Positions 1 to 8,468 of a DNA stretch of 64,000 nt are shown piece after piece (within the stretch, counting starts at the first letter, position 1; each line of letters opens with the position of its first letter). The notes under the pieces were generated by a model that worked only from the letters and a program-made list of their open reading frames with translations, was not told the origin of the DNA and made no database searches. A program made the position numbers and the translations under genes. This stretch comes from CAYRTD01 sp964528675 (GTDB lineage Bacteria; Bacteroidota; Bacteroidia; Bacteroidales; GCA-2748055): positions 58,965 through 122,964 of the forward strand of contig CAZGTU010000003.1 in NCBI GenBank assembly GCA_964528675.1, read 5' to 3'.

Positions 1-106
1 CCGCAATATCCTGCATGGATGTTCCCGTTCTTCCTTTTTCAACAAAAATCTTTGTAGCAGCTTCAATTATTCGTTGTTCGGTTTCTGATGAGTATTCTGC
101 TTCCAT
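1..106 (-). CDS. TetR/AcrR family transcriptional regulator (N-terminal fragment)
   Basis: Reading the minus strand from an ATG at 106 gives about 35 residues before the window edge: an acidic leader followed by QRIIEAATKIFVEKG and TGTSMQDIA. This is the typical opening of the TetR-type helix-turn-helix domain (helix 1 and the start of helix 2), so the product is a DNA-binding repressor whose ligand-binding domain lies outside the window. It is divergent from the M28 peptidase gene starting at 255. A perfect inverted repeat at 130-148, just upstream of its start, looks like its own operator. The ligand cannot be judged from this fragment. Confidence 0.8.
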   Translation of the reverse strand, partial: MEAEYSSETEQRIIEAATKIFVEKGRTGTSMQDIA

Positions 107-129
107 AACTGACGATGGTGTTTGACATA

Positions 130-148
130 TACGTTAAACAATAACGTA
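130..148. promoter_or_regulatory. Candidate TetR operator palindrome
   Basis: TACGTTA and TAACGTA form perfect 7-bp arms around a 5-bp spacer (AACAA). The site is 24 bp upstream of the TetR start codon, in the 148-bp divergent gap. TetR-family repressors usually bind such palindromes between themselves and a divergent target. Binding is inferred, not shown. Confidence 0.5.
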
Positions 149-224
149 AAAATAACAAAATTTGCAAATCTCTCAAAAAAATTATTGTTAAAAACAGAAA
201 AAATATATTCTGAGATTTTTCATG

Positions 225-232
225 TATTTTTG
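225..232 (+). promoter_or_regulatory. Candidate Bacteroidota -7 promoter element
   Basis: TATTTTTG matches the Bacteroidota sigma-70 -7 consensus TAnnTTTG and lies 23 bp before the ATG of the M28 peptidase. I do not see a -33 TTG at the usual 19-21 bp spacing, so this rests on one element only. Confidence 0.35.
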
Positions 233-254
233 TTTAAATTGAAAAAAACCTTTT

Positions 255-2012
255 ATGAAATATAAAACATTAATAATCCTTAACCTGAGTCTGCTGATTG
301 CTTCCTGCACCCCTAAAATGATCCCGGAAATCACTGTTGAAGAAGTTGTTTCACATATCAGTTATCTTGCTTCCGATAGTTTAAAAGGAAGATATCCGGG
401 TACGACAGGCGATTCTTTGACATTGCACTATGTTGCAGAAAATTTTAAAAATGCAGGACTAAAGAATTTTAATCAGGATTATATACAAGTGTTTGATTAT
501 CTTTCAGGAATTGCCCCTTCAGAAAAGAATTATTTAATCTTTAGCGAATATCGCTTTGAACAAGAAAAGGATTTTTACCCGATGAGTTTTTCAGCCGGAG
601 GTTCATTTGAAGCTCCGGTAATATTTTGCGGTTATGGTTTTGAGTTCAAAACTGAGGAAATCCATCATGATGATTATTCCTCAGTGAATCCTGAGGGACA
701 CTGGGCAATAATCCTAAGAGGCGAACCCAGGGAACATGATGATTATATCGAAAGAAGCGGAGACCGCGACAAGGCTTTGCTGGCCCAGGACAAGGGAGCT
801 AAAGGAGTTGTACTGGTGTCCGGTACTGAATTTTCAACAGCCGATGAGCTGGACAATTCAATTAAAAGAGAACCGGAAATAGACATTCCTGTTATCCAGT
901 TAACGAGAGAAGCCGCTAATGCAATACTAAAATCCTCAGGATATACTATTGAAGAGCTTGAAAAGCAATCAAAAGAGGAAAATTCAACCGGGATTTCAAC
1001 ATCCCAAAAACTGGGTGCTGAACTTAAGCTGGAAAAAGTATATACTTCCACAGCCAATGTAATAGCCTATGTCACCGGAGATGATGAGAAAAATGGTAAT
1101 TGGATTGTTGTCGGTGCTCATCATGATCACCTTGGCATGGGTGGAGAAGGAAACTCCTCCCGGGCTCCGGATACCATTGCTGTTCACAACGGCGCAGATG
1201 ACAATGCTTCCGGCGTTGCAGCAATAATAGAACTGGCAGAATTCTTTTCTTACGGGAAAAACAAACCTTCAAAGAATATTATTTTTGTTACTTTTGGGGC
1301 CGAAGAAAAAGGAATCCTGGGATCCAGACATTTTGTTGAAAATCCTCCCGTTGATCTCAAAAAAATATCACTTATGGTAAATATTGATATGCTTGGGCGG
1401 ATGAAAAAAGATTCCGGCTTACAGGTCGGAGGGGTTGGCACATTCAATGACAGTAAAGAAATTATTACGAGCATAAATGACAATTACGGTCTCAAGCTTT
1501 CGTATTCAGAGGCCGGATATGGTCCTTCCGATCATGCTTCTTTTTATGCCAGTAACATACCGGTGCTTTTCTTTTCCACCGGAGCTCATTCGGATTATCA
1601 CACTCCGTTTGATGATCCCGACTCATTGAATTATGAAGGACTGGCACTGGGCACCCGGTTTATTTCCGATATAATCGGGAAAGTTGACAGTCGTGAAAAT
1701 CCGATTGTTTTTCAGGAAGCCGGTCCAAAACGGCGAAGCTCCCGTTCTTTCAGAAATATGGTAACACTTGGCATAATGCCCGATGTTTCCGGGTCCGGGG
1801 AAAATGGAATGAAAGTTCTGGCAGTCACCGATGGTAAACCTGCAGATCTTGGTGGTATGAAAAAAGGAGACCTGATAACCGCTATAGATGGGGAAAAAGT
1901 GGATAATGTGTACGATTATATGTACAGACTTAAACAATTGAAGGCCGGGCAGCCAATTGTAGTGACTGTAAGAAGAAATAATGAGGAAATTGACTTATTG
2001 ATTCATTTATAG
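255..2012 (+). CDS. M28 family zinc metallopeptidase with PA and PDZ domains, lipoprotein
   Basis: This is a predicted exported aminopeptidase that would degrade peptides at the cell envelope. The N-terminus has a lipobox (LIASC, Cys18). A protease-associated insert occupies roughly residues 90-240. The M28 zinc ligands and catalytic residues are visible in order: H290/D291 in AHHDH, D315/D316 in GADDNASG, E350/E351 in GAEEKG, D378 in NIDMLGR and H427 in GPSDHAS. A PDZ domain follows at about residues 500-585 (GMKKGDLITAIDG). The arrangement is complete and usual for Bacteroidota M28 proteins of 500-600 residues. A membrane-protein gene starts 7 bp downstream, so the two are probably cotranscribed. 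Confidence 0.9.
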   Translation: MKYKTLIILNLSLLIASCTPKMIPEITVEEVVSHISYLASDSLKGRYPGTTGDSLTLHYVAENFKNAGLKNFNQDYIQVFDYLSGIAPSEKNYLIFSEYRFEQEKDFYPMSFSAGGSFEAPVIFCGYGFEFKTEEIHHDDYSSVNPEGHWAIILRGEPREHDDYIERSGDRDKALLAQDKGAKGVVLVSGTEFSTADELDNSIKREPEIDIPVIQLTREAANAILKSSGYTIEELEKQSKEENSTGISTSQKLGAELKLEKVYTSTANVIAYVTGDDEKNGNWIVVGAHHDHLGMGGEGNSSRAPDTIAVHNGADDNASGVAAIIELAEFFSYGKNKPSKNIIFVTFGAEEKGILGSRHFVENPPVDLKKISLMVNIDMLGRMKKDSGLQVGGVGTFNDSKEIITSINDNYGLKLSYSEAGYGPSDHASFYASNIPVLFFSTGAHSDYHTPFDDPDSLNYEGLALGTRFISDIIGKVDSRENPIVFQEAGPKRRSSRSFRNMVTLGIMPDVSGSGENGMKVLAVTDGKPADLGGMKKGDLITAIDGEKVDNVYDYMYRLKQLKAGQPIVVTVRRNNEEIDLLIHL

Positions 2013-2019
2013 AAAACTT

Positions 2020-2865
2020 ATGAAATTAGCTTTTAAAAAAATATTATTCTGGATCATTGCTGTTATCATTACACTTTCTGTTGCAATATATCAAAGAATG
2101 ACTGGCCCGACATATCCGAAAACCTACAAATTCCAGGCAAATGGTAAAGAATATAAATTCAGGCTACCCAGGAGTCAGAATGGAACCTCCGATGCCATGA
2201 TCAGGTTGGGCATTGAGGATACAGGAATAAAAGGCAAGATGTATTTTCGCCGCTTCAATACGGGAGAATCCATGGATACCATTAATTTTCACAGGGAAAA
2301 TCAGGAACTTGTTGCCTGGCTTCCCGGCCAGCCACCCGCCGGCAAACTGGAGTATGGTGTCAAACTTATGGATAAAAGTGGAGAAGTCCTTTTTCAGACT
2401 CCGGAAAATATTGTTCTGCGCTTCAAAGATATTGTCCCTCCATATGCGTTAATTCCACATGTTCTGCTGATATTTACAGCCATGTTATTATCCAATCTGA
2501 CTGGGATATTTGCCCTGGCCAATATTCCTTCATATAAATTATATACCTTTCTCACCCTTTTATTTTTTCTCACGGGTGGTATGATTATGGGTCCAGTAGT
2601 TCAGAAATATGCTTTTGGTGAATATTGGACCGGATTTCCTTTTGGCAAGGACCTTACGGATAATAAGGCACTTGTAGCTTTCATTGTATGGATAATCGCC
2701 TGGATAGGTAATCGAAAACACAAAGAGAGAAGATATCTGGTAATTATTGCCGCTATTATTAACCTGGCAATTGCTTTGATTCCGCATAGCCTGATGGGCT
2801 CAGAGCTTGACTATAGCACCGGTGAAATTAAAACAGGAATGATCATGCCTTTCCTGTCATTTTAA
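2020..2865 (+). CDS. Membrane protein of unknown function with an N-terminal extracytoplasmic domain
   Basis: The 281-residue product has an N-terminal membrane segment (about 7-24), a soluble, probably extracytoplasmic region of about 115 residues, and four hydrophobic segments between about 145 and 275 that likely cross the membrane. I do not recognise the family. It starts 7 bp after the M28 peptidase and is followed at once by a rho-independent terminator, so it is the second and last gene of that operon. Cotranscription suggests a role linked to the peptidase at the envelope, but nothing in the sequence shows an activity. Confidence 0.75.
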   Translation: MKLAFKKILFWIIAVIITLSVAIYQRMTGPTYPKTYKFQANGKEYKFRLPRSQNGTSDAMIRLGIEDTGIKGKMYFRRFNTGESMDTINFHRENQELVAWLPGQPPAGKLEYGVKLMDKSGEVLFQTPENIVLRFKDIVPPYALIPHVLLIFTAMLLSNLTGIFALANIPSYKLYTFLTLLFFLTGGMIMGPVVQKYAFGEYWTGFPFGKDLTDNKALVAFIVWIIAWIGNRKHKERRYLVIIAAIINLAIALIPHSLMGSELDYSTGEIKTGMIMPFLSF

Positions 2866-2873
2866 AAAGAAAA

Positions 2874-2900
2874 AACCCGCAGCCCAAAGAGTTGCGGGTT
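2874..2900 (+). terminator. Rho-independent terminator after the M28 operon
   Basis: AACCCGCA pairs with TGCGGGTT across an 11-nt loop, followed by AATTTTTCC. It lies 9 bp after the stop of the membrane protein. A-rich sequence on its other side (AAAAAGAAAA) would give a U-tract on the minus strand too, so it may serve the convergent small lipoprotein gene as well. Confidence 0.75.
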
Positions 2901-2922
2901 AATTTTTCCTTAAGCAAGTCAA

Positions 2923-3111
2923 TTATTCTTCATTCATTTCATCATCTTCTTCAGCAGGTGTTTCCATTTCCTCCTCTGCAGGTTCCATTTCTTCTTCAGC
3001 CGGAGCCATTTCCTCTGTGGCTTCTGATTCAGCAGCATCCTGTTTACATGAAGAGAGAGTTAACATTCCAAGGAAAGAAAATACAATCAGAAAAATACCA
3101 ATTCTTTTCAT
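2923..3111 (-). CDS. Small acidic lipoprotein
   Basis: A 62-residue product with a clear lipoprotein signal (MKRIGIFLIVFSFLGMLTLSSC, Cys22 in the lipobox LSSC region) and a mature part made almost entirely of Glu, Pro, Ala, Met and Asp. The tail has three imperfect copies of a PAEEEME-like heptad. Such Glu-rich mini-lipoproteins are seen in Bacteroidota but have no assigned function. The repeats could expand or contract by slippage. It is a stand-alone gene between the M28 operon terminator and the ECF sigma operon. The signal peptide makes this a real gene rather than a shadow of the plus-strand frame. Confidence 0.75.
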   Translation of the reverse strand: MKRIGIFLIVFSFLGMLTLSSCKQDAAESEATEEMAPAEEEMEPAEEEMETPAEEDDEMNEE

Positions 3112-3301
3112 AGTTATTTTTTTTTAGGTTAATAGGATAAATCGAAAGTAAATTATTAAGAAAAAAATATAAAACAAAGCAATGTTCTGATTTTTTGACA
3201 AATAGATACTTCAATATACTGCCCGTTTTTTTTATTAATTTTAAAAACATGAAAAAAAATTCATTTTGATGCAGCATCGCACATATTAAAACGTCATTTA
3301 C

Positions 3302-3868
3302 ATGAACGCGAAAAAGAAAATTTACCAGGATATTCACAAAAAATTGATCGAAGACTGTAAAAAAGGAAGCAGAAAAGCGCAATTTGAAATTTACAGGCTA
3401 TACTATAAAGCCATGTTTAACGCAAGTCTTCGTATTGTTGGTAAACATGATGAAGCAGAAGATATCATGCAGGATTCGTTCTTAAAAGCGTTCAGCAATC
3501 TGGATCAGTACCGTGGAGAAGTAAGCTTCGGGGCATGGCTGAAAAAAATTGTTATCAATCGTTCTTTAGATGTTGTAAGAAAGAAAAAATGGATATTAGA
3601 AGATATTGATGATCACGAGAATGAACTGGCAGAAAATGAGGAAAAAGAGATTTATGAAGAAATTCCTACCCGGGAGATCATAAACGAAATTGAAAAACTT
3701 CCTCATGGATACAGAATTGTATTGACACTTTATCTCCTTGAGGGATATGATCATGAAGAGATTTCCGGGATTATGAATATCAGTTCATCCACATCCCGAT
3801 CTCAATATGCAAGGGCACGCGAAAAACTGGCACATAACCTAAAAAAGAAATATAATGAAAGACATTGA
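3302..3868 (+). CDS. RNA polymerase ECF-type sigma factor
   Basis: The 188-residue protein has the ECF layout. Sigma region 2 covers about residues 25-95, with YYKAMFNASLRIVGKHDEAEDIMQDSF and a basic segment after it. Region 4 covers about 125-180, with ILTLYLLEGYDHEEISGIM followed by STSRSQYARAREKL. It would direct RNA polymerase to a small regulon under control of a membrane anti-sigma factor. The next gene overlaps its 3' end by 14 bp and encodes a membrane-anchored protein, the usual position for the anti-sigma partner. The start has good context; there is no obvious autoregulatory promoter I can assign. Confidence 0.92.
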   Translation: MNAKKKIYQDIHKKLIEDCKKGSRKAQFEIYRLYYKAMFNASLRIVGKHDEAEDIMQDSFLKAFSNLDQYRGEVSFGAWLKKIVINRSLDVVRKKKWILEDIDDHENELAENEEKEIYEEIPTREIINEIEKLPHGYRIVLTLYLLEGYDHEEISGIMNISSSTSRSQYARAREKLAHNLKKKYNERH

Positions 3869-4355
3869 GAAAATCATAAAAAGCAGAAAGGAGGAATTCG
3901 ATTATGCTGAACCTTCTGAGGGACATTTTGAAAGATTTAAAGAAAAACTTCCCGGGGAAGCAAAACGGAATTACTTCATTTTGAGAATTGCAGCGATAGT
4001 GCTGGCGGCACTTTTTATATCAACAGCAATTTGGATATATTCAGGACTGGATACAAATGAAAACAGAATTACGGTTTTTTCATCCGAGGTACAGGAAACA
4101 ATTTACTATTATAACTCACTTAACTGGGAGATAGAAAATCAGATCATGGAAATGCCGCTGGAAGACAAAAGAGAAAAGAAAAGAATTCAACAGGACCTGA
4201 AGCAGTTTGAAGAACACTACGATCAACTCATGAGTGATATGTTAAAGTTCCCGAATGATGAGAGAGTAATAAATGCAGTCATTGAATATCACAGGTCTAA
4301 AACAGAAATGCTGGAACATATTTTAGACCAGTTAGAGCAAAGAAAACGAATATAG
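3855..4355 (+). CDS. Putative membrane anti-sigma factor
   Basis: The 166-residue protein has a cytoplasmic N-terminus of about 37 residues containing PSEGHFERFKEKLP, one membrane segment (about residues 41-63, IAAIVLAALFISTAIWIYSG), and an extracytoplasmic helical, charged C-terminus likely to form coiled coils. It has no zinc-binding HxxxCxxC motif, so it is not a canonical ZAS anti-sigma factor. The call rests on position: it overlaps the sigma gene by 14 bp and has the right topology. The beta-repeat protein gene follows after 22 bp. Confidence 0.6.
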   Translation: MKDIEKIIKSRKEEFDYAEPSEGHFERFKEKLPGEAKRNYFILRIAAIVLAALFISTAIWIYSGLDTNENRITVFSSEVQETIYYYNSLNWEIENQIMEMPLEDKREKKRIQQDLKQFEEHYDQLMSDMLKFPNDERVINAVIEYHRSKTEMLEHILDQLEQRKRI

Positions 4356-4377
4356 AGAATTATAAAAATTATCAAAA

Positions 4378-5424
4378 ATGAAAAAGCAAATCATCTGCGG
4401 CATAGTTATGCTGTTGTTCCTGTTCACAGGAATAAATGCCCAAAGGGTCGAAAAAAACCTCGAGGAAAGTTTCTCTGCCTCCTCCGAAACTATATTGGAT
4501 ATTGACAGTAAATTTGGTGAGGTAAAGATTCTGGAAGGGGTTGAAAACAGAGTGGAAGTAAAAGCGAATATCTGGGTGGAAAGCAACCGTAAAGAAACTG
4601 CTGAAGAGATCCTCTCTGAACTTGATGCAAGAATAACAAAAACCGATAATCGTATAATTGTTGAATCAATTTTACCTTCCAAATTAAATACAAGTAAAAA
4701 AACCCAGTTCAGGGTCGATTTTGAAATCCATGCTCCTGCCGCCATCAATCTTGAGCTTTCGAGTAAGTATGGCATATTGTATATAGAAGAAGTTTCCGGA
4801 CATGCAGATATTTCAGTGGCATATGGAACTTTTAAGATACAGGAGCTGACCAGGGGAAAAGAAAAGCCCCTGAACATTGTTGATCTGGCATATTCCTCCG
4901 GCAGCATTGAAGAAGCCGGCTGGCTTAAAATGGATCTTTCATACTCCAAATTGTCAATGAGTGAAGCCCAGGCTATGGTAGTCCTGTCGAAATATTCCAG
5001 TCTTTCTGTTGATGAAACCAGTTCAATCGTAATAGATTCAAAATATGACACTTATTCCCTTGGAGAAATTAACAACTTCCTGGGTGAAATGAAATATGGA
5101 AATCTGAAAATTGATGAACTGGACAAGCAGTTTGAAATTGAGAGTGGATATACCTCGGTTAAAATTGATGAAATCAGTGGAAATTTTGAGTCCATCAAGA
5201 TCGATAATGCCAGGGGTGGTTATAAGCTTGGTTTGAGTGACGAAGCTTCATTCACCATCAATGGTTTTGCTAAAAGAGGTGATATTGACGTTGCAGGGAT
5301 GCAAGGATTGAATAAAAAAATAGAAAATGCTGACAAATATGTGGACGGAACATATGGAAATAATCCTGAATCAACTATTGATATTAAAGTTAAGGATGGA
5401 AGCGTGAAGATATATCTGGAATAG
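4378..5424 (+). CDS. Exported beta-strand repeat protein, DUF4097-like putative adhesin
   Basis: The 348-residue product carries a signal peptide (cleavage near residue 21, after GINA) and a mature part built of short repeating beta strands around motifs such as SKFGEV, SKYGIL, VAYGTF, SKYSSL and MKYGNL, spaced about 20 residues apart. This pattern fits the DUF4097/DUF2807 right-handed beta-repeat proteins often encoded beside ECF sigma or anti-sigma genes in Bacteroidota. It is probably an envelope protein and possibly the sensor or target of the upstream sigma system. Function is inferred from context only. Two strong hairpins follow the stop codon. Confidence 0.65.
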   Translation: MKKQIICGIVMLLFLFTGINAQRVEKNLEESFSASSETILDIDSKFGEVKILEGVENRVEVKANIWVESNRKETAEEILSELDARITKTDNRIIVESILPSKLNTSKKTQFRVDFEIHAPAAINLELSSKYGILYIEEVSGHADISVAYGTFKIQELTRGKEKPLNIVDLAYSSGSIEEAGWLKMDLSYSKLSMSEAQAMVVLSKYSSLSVDETSSIVIDSKYDTYSLGEINNFLGEMKYGNLKIDELDKQFEIESGYTSVKIDEISGNFESIKIDNARGGYKLGLSDEASFTINGFAKRGDIDVAGMQGLNKKIENADKYVDGTYGNNPESTIDIKVKDGSVKIYLE

Positions 5425-5440
5425 GGTACTCTAAGTCATT

Positions 5441-5487
5441 CTTAATAAAACCCCAAGGGTTTTGGAAACCCTTGGGGTTTTATTAAG
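5441..5487. terminator. Bidirectional terminator hairpin 1
   Basis: A perfect 22-bp stem (5441-5462 with 5466-5487) closes on a 3-nt gap. The core is CCCCAAGGG / CCCTTGGGG, flanked by A/T tracts that give a U-tract on either strand. It lies 16 bp after the stop of the DUF4097-like gene, between two convergent genes. Confidence 0.8.
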
Positions 5488-5531
5488 AATAACAATATTG
5501 GTCTCAGAACAAGCCGCAAGTTTTTTAGACA

Positions 5532-5560
5532 GACCCTGAGGGTTTTAAACCCTCAGGGTC
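5532..5560. terminator. Bidirectional terminator hairpin 2
   Basis: GACCCTGAGGGTTT pairs with AAACCCTCAGGGTC around a single central T, so in RNA the inner A/T pairs open to make the loop. It is followed by TTTTCTT on the plus strand. It is the second palindrome in the same convergent gap and sits 40 bp from the 3' end of the isoaspartyl peptidase gene. Confidence 0.7.
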
Positions 5561-5599
5561 TTTTCTTAACACCTTGATTAATAAATTTTTACCTCATTT

Positions 5600-6604
5600 T
5601 CAAAGACCTCCAAAGATCTTCACAAACATCTCTCCCTGTGAATTTCCATACGCCCTGAACATTCCGGAAGTATTGAATTCCATTGCGTAATTACCGTATT
5701 TATCGAGGCAGATAACTCCACCGGTCCCGTCAACGGGTTTCAACTGATCATGAATGACCGTCCTGGCAGCTTCCTCTACAGTCATACCTTTATATTCCAT
5801 CAGGGCTGATATTTCATGACCAACAACGTAGCGAATAAAAAACTCTCCATGGCCCGTGGCTGAAACCCCACAGGTAGAATTTTTAGCGTAGTTGCCTGCC
5901 CCGATTATTGGTGAATCCCCTATCCTGCCAAATTTTTTATTTGTTCGGCCACCGGTTGATGTTCCTGCGCATAGATTACCCGATCTATCAAGGGCGACAC
6001 AGCCTACAGTTCCCATTTTTCTTAGCTTAAGACTGTCTGTGTTTATTCCTTCTTTCTCCAGCGAACGCAGCAGAGATTCGAACCGGCTATGGGTAAAAAA
6101 ATAATCAGGTGAAACTACTGTCAGTCCTTTTTCCTTTGCAAATTTCTCTGCGCCATCACAAGCAAGCATTACATGCTCAGATTCTTCCATTACTTTTCTC
6201 GCCGCAGAAATAGGATTTTTTATTGATGTCACTCCGGCAACTGCACCTGCATTTAAATCGGCACCATTCATAATAGAAGCATCCAGTTCATTTTTTCCTT
6301 CATGAGTGAAAACCGCTCCTTTTCCGGCATTAAACAGAGGGGAATCTTCCAGCATTCTTATCACATTTTCAACGGCATCAACCGAGCTTCCATTATTTTC
6401 AAGTATCTGCAATCCTCTTTCCACAGCTTCTGCAAGAACCTCTTTGTATTCCTGCTGTTTTTCCTCCGGTAAATATTCAGGAGAAATATTGCCTGCACCT
6501 CCATGAATAACTATTGCATAATCGAGGGGAATATCCTGATTATTACAGGAGATCAATAGTCCTCCCAGCAATACCACTGTTATTAATGATCTTAAATTCC
6601 TCAT
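5600..6604 (-). CDS. Isoaspartyl peptidase / L-asparaginase, Ntn-hydrolase (T2 family), lipoprotein
   Basis: The enzyme removes isoaspartyl residues from dipeptides or hydrolyses asparagine. The precursor self-cleaves to expose a catalytic threonine, here Thr199 in the motif MGTVGCVALD, giving alpha (about 1-198) and beta (199-334) chains. HGGAG near residue 34, GTSTGGRTNKKFGRIGDSPIIGAG and SATGHGEFF are the family's substrate-loop motifs. The lipobox LLISC (Cys20) suggests the product is anchored outside the cytoplasm, where it could act on damaged or dietary peptides. It is the last gene of a minus-strand cluster, 25 bp after the SLC13 transporter gene. Confidence 0.9.
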   Translation of the reverse strand: MRNLRSLITVVLLGGLLISCNNQDIPLDYAIVIHGGAGNISPEYLPEEKQQEYKEVLAEAVERGLQILENNGSSVDAVENVIRMLEDSPLFNAGKGAVFTHEGKNELDASIMNGADLNAGAVAGVTSIKNPISAARKVMEESEHVMLACDGAEKFAKEKGLTVVSPDYFFTHSRFESLLRSLEKEGINTDSLKLRKMGTVGCVALDRSGNLCAGTSTGGRTNKKFGRIGDSPIIGAGNYAKNSTCGVSATGHGEFFIRYVVGHEISALMEYKGMTVEEAARTVIHDQLKPVDGTGGVICLDKYGNYAMEFNTSGMFRAYGNSQGEMFVKIFGGL

Positions 6605-6629
6605 GTTTATTGATCTTTTTAGTTAGTTT

Positions 6630-8408
6630 TTACAGATACCAGAACCATAAAATAAATACAGTAACTATCATATAGATAAATGTCAACGGACCCCCTACTC
6701 TCATGAAATCCTTAAATTTATATCCTCCCGGTCCAAAAACCATGAGATTAGTCTGAAAACCAATTGGTGTCATAAAATTCGCTGCCGAAGCAAAGGCTAC
6801 AACCAGGACAAATGGCAAAGGATTCAAATCAAGATTTGCCGCCATTGTAAGAGAAATCGGGAAGATAATCGCTGCAGCGGCTTTACTGGTAATATATGCA
6901 GCTAATATGCTGGTTATAAAGAATATTCCGAAAAGTATCCCGATAGTTCCTAGTGGCAAAAACATAGAAAGAATTGATTCTGCCAATAAATCGGCTGCTC
7001 CTGATTTAACCATGGCTGCTCCGAGTGCCAGTGACATGACAATGATGATCGCAAGATTGTAATCTATGCTTTTAGATAAGTCCTTGGGATTTGTGATCTT
7101 CAGGGCTAAAGATGCAATTATCACCACAAGCAATCCCATAAAAAGCCTTATAATCCCAAAAGCTGAAAGTATTATAGAAAGGAAGAGACCTCCAAGTAAA
7201 ACTGCTGTTTTATACCATTCCAGTTTCACGAAACCCCTCACCCTTGAAATAAAGTAAAAATCCATGGTATTTTCAGAACGTACGAGAAAATCTTCTCCGG
7301 CAAAAAGAAGAATAACATCTCCGGCTCTCAGCATTATAGAACTGAGTTTTTCCTGGAGCATCACTCCATTGCGATGAACTGCTATTACGGCAGCATCATA
7401 TTTACTCCTGAAATTTACCGTTTTAATAGTTTTTCCTATGAGCGATGAGTTTTGGCTGATCACAATCTCTACAATCTCTGTTCTTCTTCTTTTCGACATC
7501 ATTCCCACCTCCGGAATCTGCAACCCTGATTTTGATTTTATCATCTCCGCGATAGCGTTGGTATCACCTGAAAAAACCAGGATATCGTCTTCAGCAAGAA
7601 TAAAATTTTCGGAAAAACTAAGGATTTTTATCTGATCTCTTATTATTTCAACAAGCGTGAAAGATTTTGTAGAAGAAAAACTGGCTTCTTTTATAGATTT
7701 TCCTACAAGATGCGATCCGGAACGGACTTTTGCTTCAACAATATACTCACGGGTTAAAGATTCATGGGTATGGTCTTCTTTGCTACGATCAGGTAATAGT
7801 TTATCTCCAAATGCCCAGAAATAAAAAAAACCAATTACCATCATAGGAAAACCAACCAGGGTGAAATCAAAAATCTTTAAGGGTTCCAGTAAGGGAAAAA
7901 CCATTTGATCCTCCACAAGACCATTTACAATAAGATTGGTAGATGTCCCAATAAGTGTCGCACATCCACCCAGAATAGCTGCAAATGATAAAGGCATGAG
8001 GAATTTAGAGGGTGCAATATTGTTTCGCTTACACCAACTGTTCACATAGGGCATCATCACGGCAACTAGGGGTGTATTATTAAGAAATGCAGAAAAAAAA
8101 CTCATGATGATCACCATCCGGTTCATGAATCCGGTGTAGGATTTAGCATTCTTGAATATCCGGTCAAATATAACCTCGATGACAGCGGTTTGCCGGATGA
8201 TATCACCAATGAGCAGTAACATTATCACCACTGCAATCTGTTCATTGGCAAAACCGCTTAGGATCTCTCCCGGAGTAAGGATGCCGGCAAATCCCAAAAT
8301 ACTAATAGCAATTACAAAGGTAAATCCAGGACCGAGGACTCCCCAGTAAAGCGAGATCAGGATAAAGAGAATGACTATGAAAACAAGAATGAGGTCGAAA
8401 CTAAGCAT
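6630..8408 (-). CDS. SLC13/DASS family permease with two TrkA-C (RCK_C) domains
   Basis: A 592-residue inner-membrane transporter. The N-terminal half has about six membrane segments and contains FLNNTPLVAVMMP and the TLIGTSTNLIVNG motif typical of the divalent anion:Na+ symporter family. Two cytoplasmic TrkA-C domains lie at about residues 220-300 and 310-390, and the second membrane half ends in FMTPIGFQTNLMVFGPG, the mirrored SNT-like motif. Substrates in this family are dicarboxylates, citrate or sulfate; sequence alone does not decide. Its place beside an isocitrate-type dehydrogenase makes an organic acid plausible. Gene spacing is 60 bp to the HD-like gene and 25 bp to the isoaspartyl peptidase. 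Confidence 0.88.
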   Translation of the reverse strand: MLSFDLILVFIVILFILISLYWGVLGPGFTFVIAISILGFAGILTPGEILSGFANEQIAVVIMLLLIGDIIRQTAVIEVIFDRIFKNAKSYTGFMNRMVIIMSFFSAFLNNTPLVAVMMPYVNSWCKRNNIAPSKFLMPLSFAAILGGCATLIGTSTNLIVNGLVEDQMVFPLLEPLKIFDFTLVGFPMMVIGFFYFWAFGDKLLPDRSKEDHTHESLTREYIVEAKVRSGSHLVGKSIKEASFSSTKSFTLVEIIRDQIKILSFSENFILAEDDILVFSGDTNAIAEMIKSKSGLQIPEVGMMSKRRRTEIVEIVISQNSSLIGKTIKTVNFRSKYDAAVIAVHRNGVMLQEKLSSIMLRAGDVILLFAGEDFLVRSENTMDFYFISRVRGFVKLEWYKTAVLLGGLFLSIILSAFGIIRLFMGLLVVIIASLALKITNPKDLSKSIDYNLAIIIVMSLALGAAMVKSGAADLLAESILSMFLPLGTIGILFGIFFITSILAAYITSKAAAAIIFPISLTMAANLDLNPLPFVLVVAFASAANFMTPIGFQTNLMVFGPGGYKFKDFMRVGGPLTFIYMIVTVFILWFWYL

Positions 8409-8468
8409 ATCCTGTTATTGAGGGCTCCAAATTAATAGTTTTTCGGAGGATAACCTAAATTTCAGGAA

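Noticed and set aside
2892..3113. 73-codon plus-strand frame
   Set aside because: It is antisense to the small lipoprotein gene, which has a proper lipobox signal.
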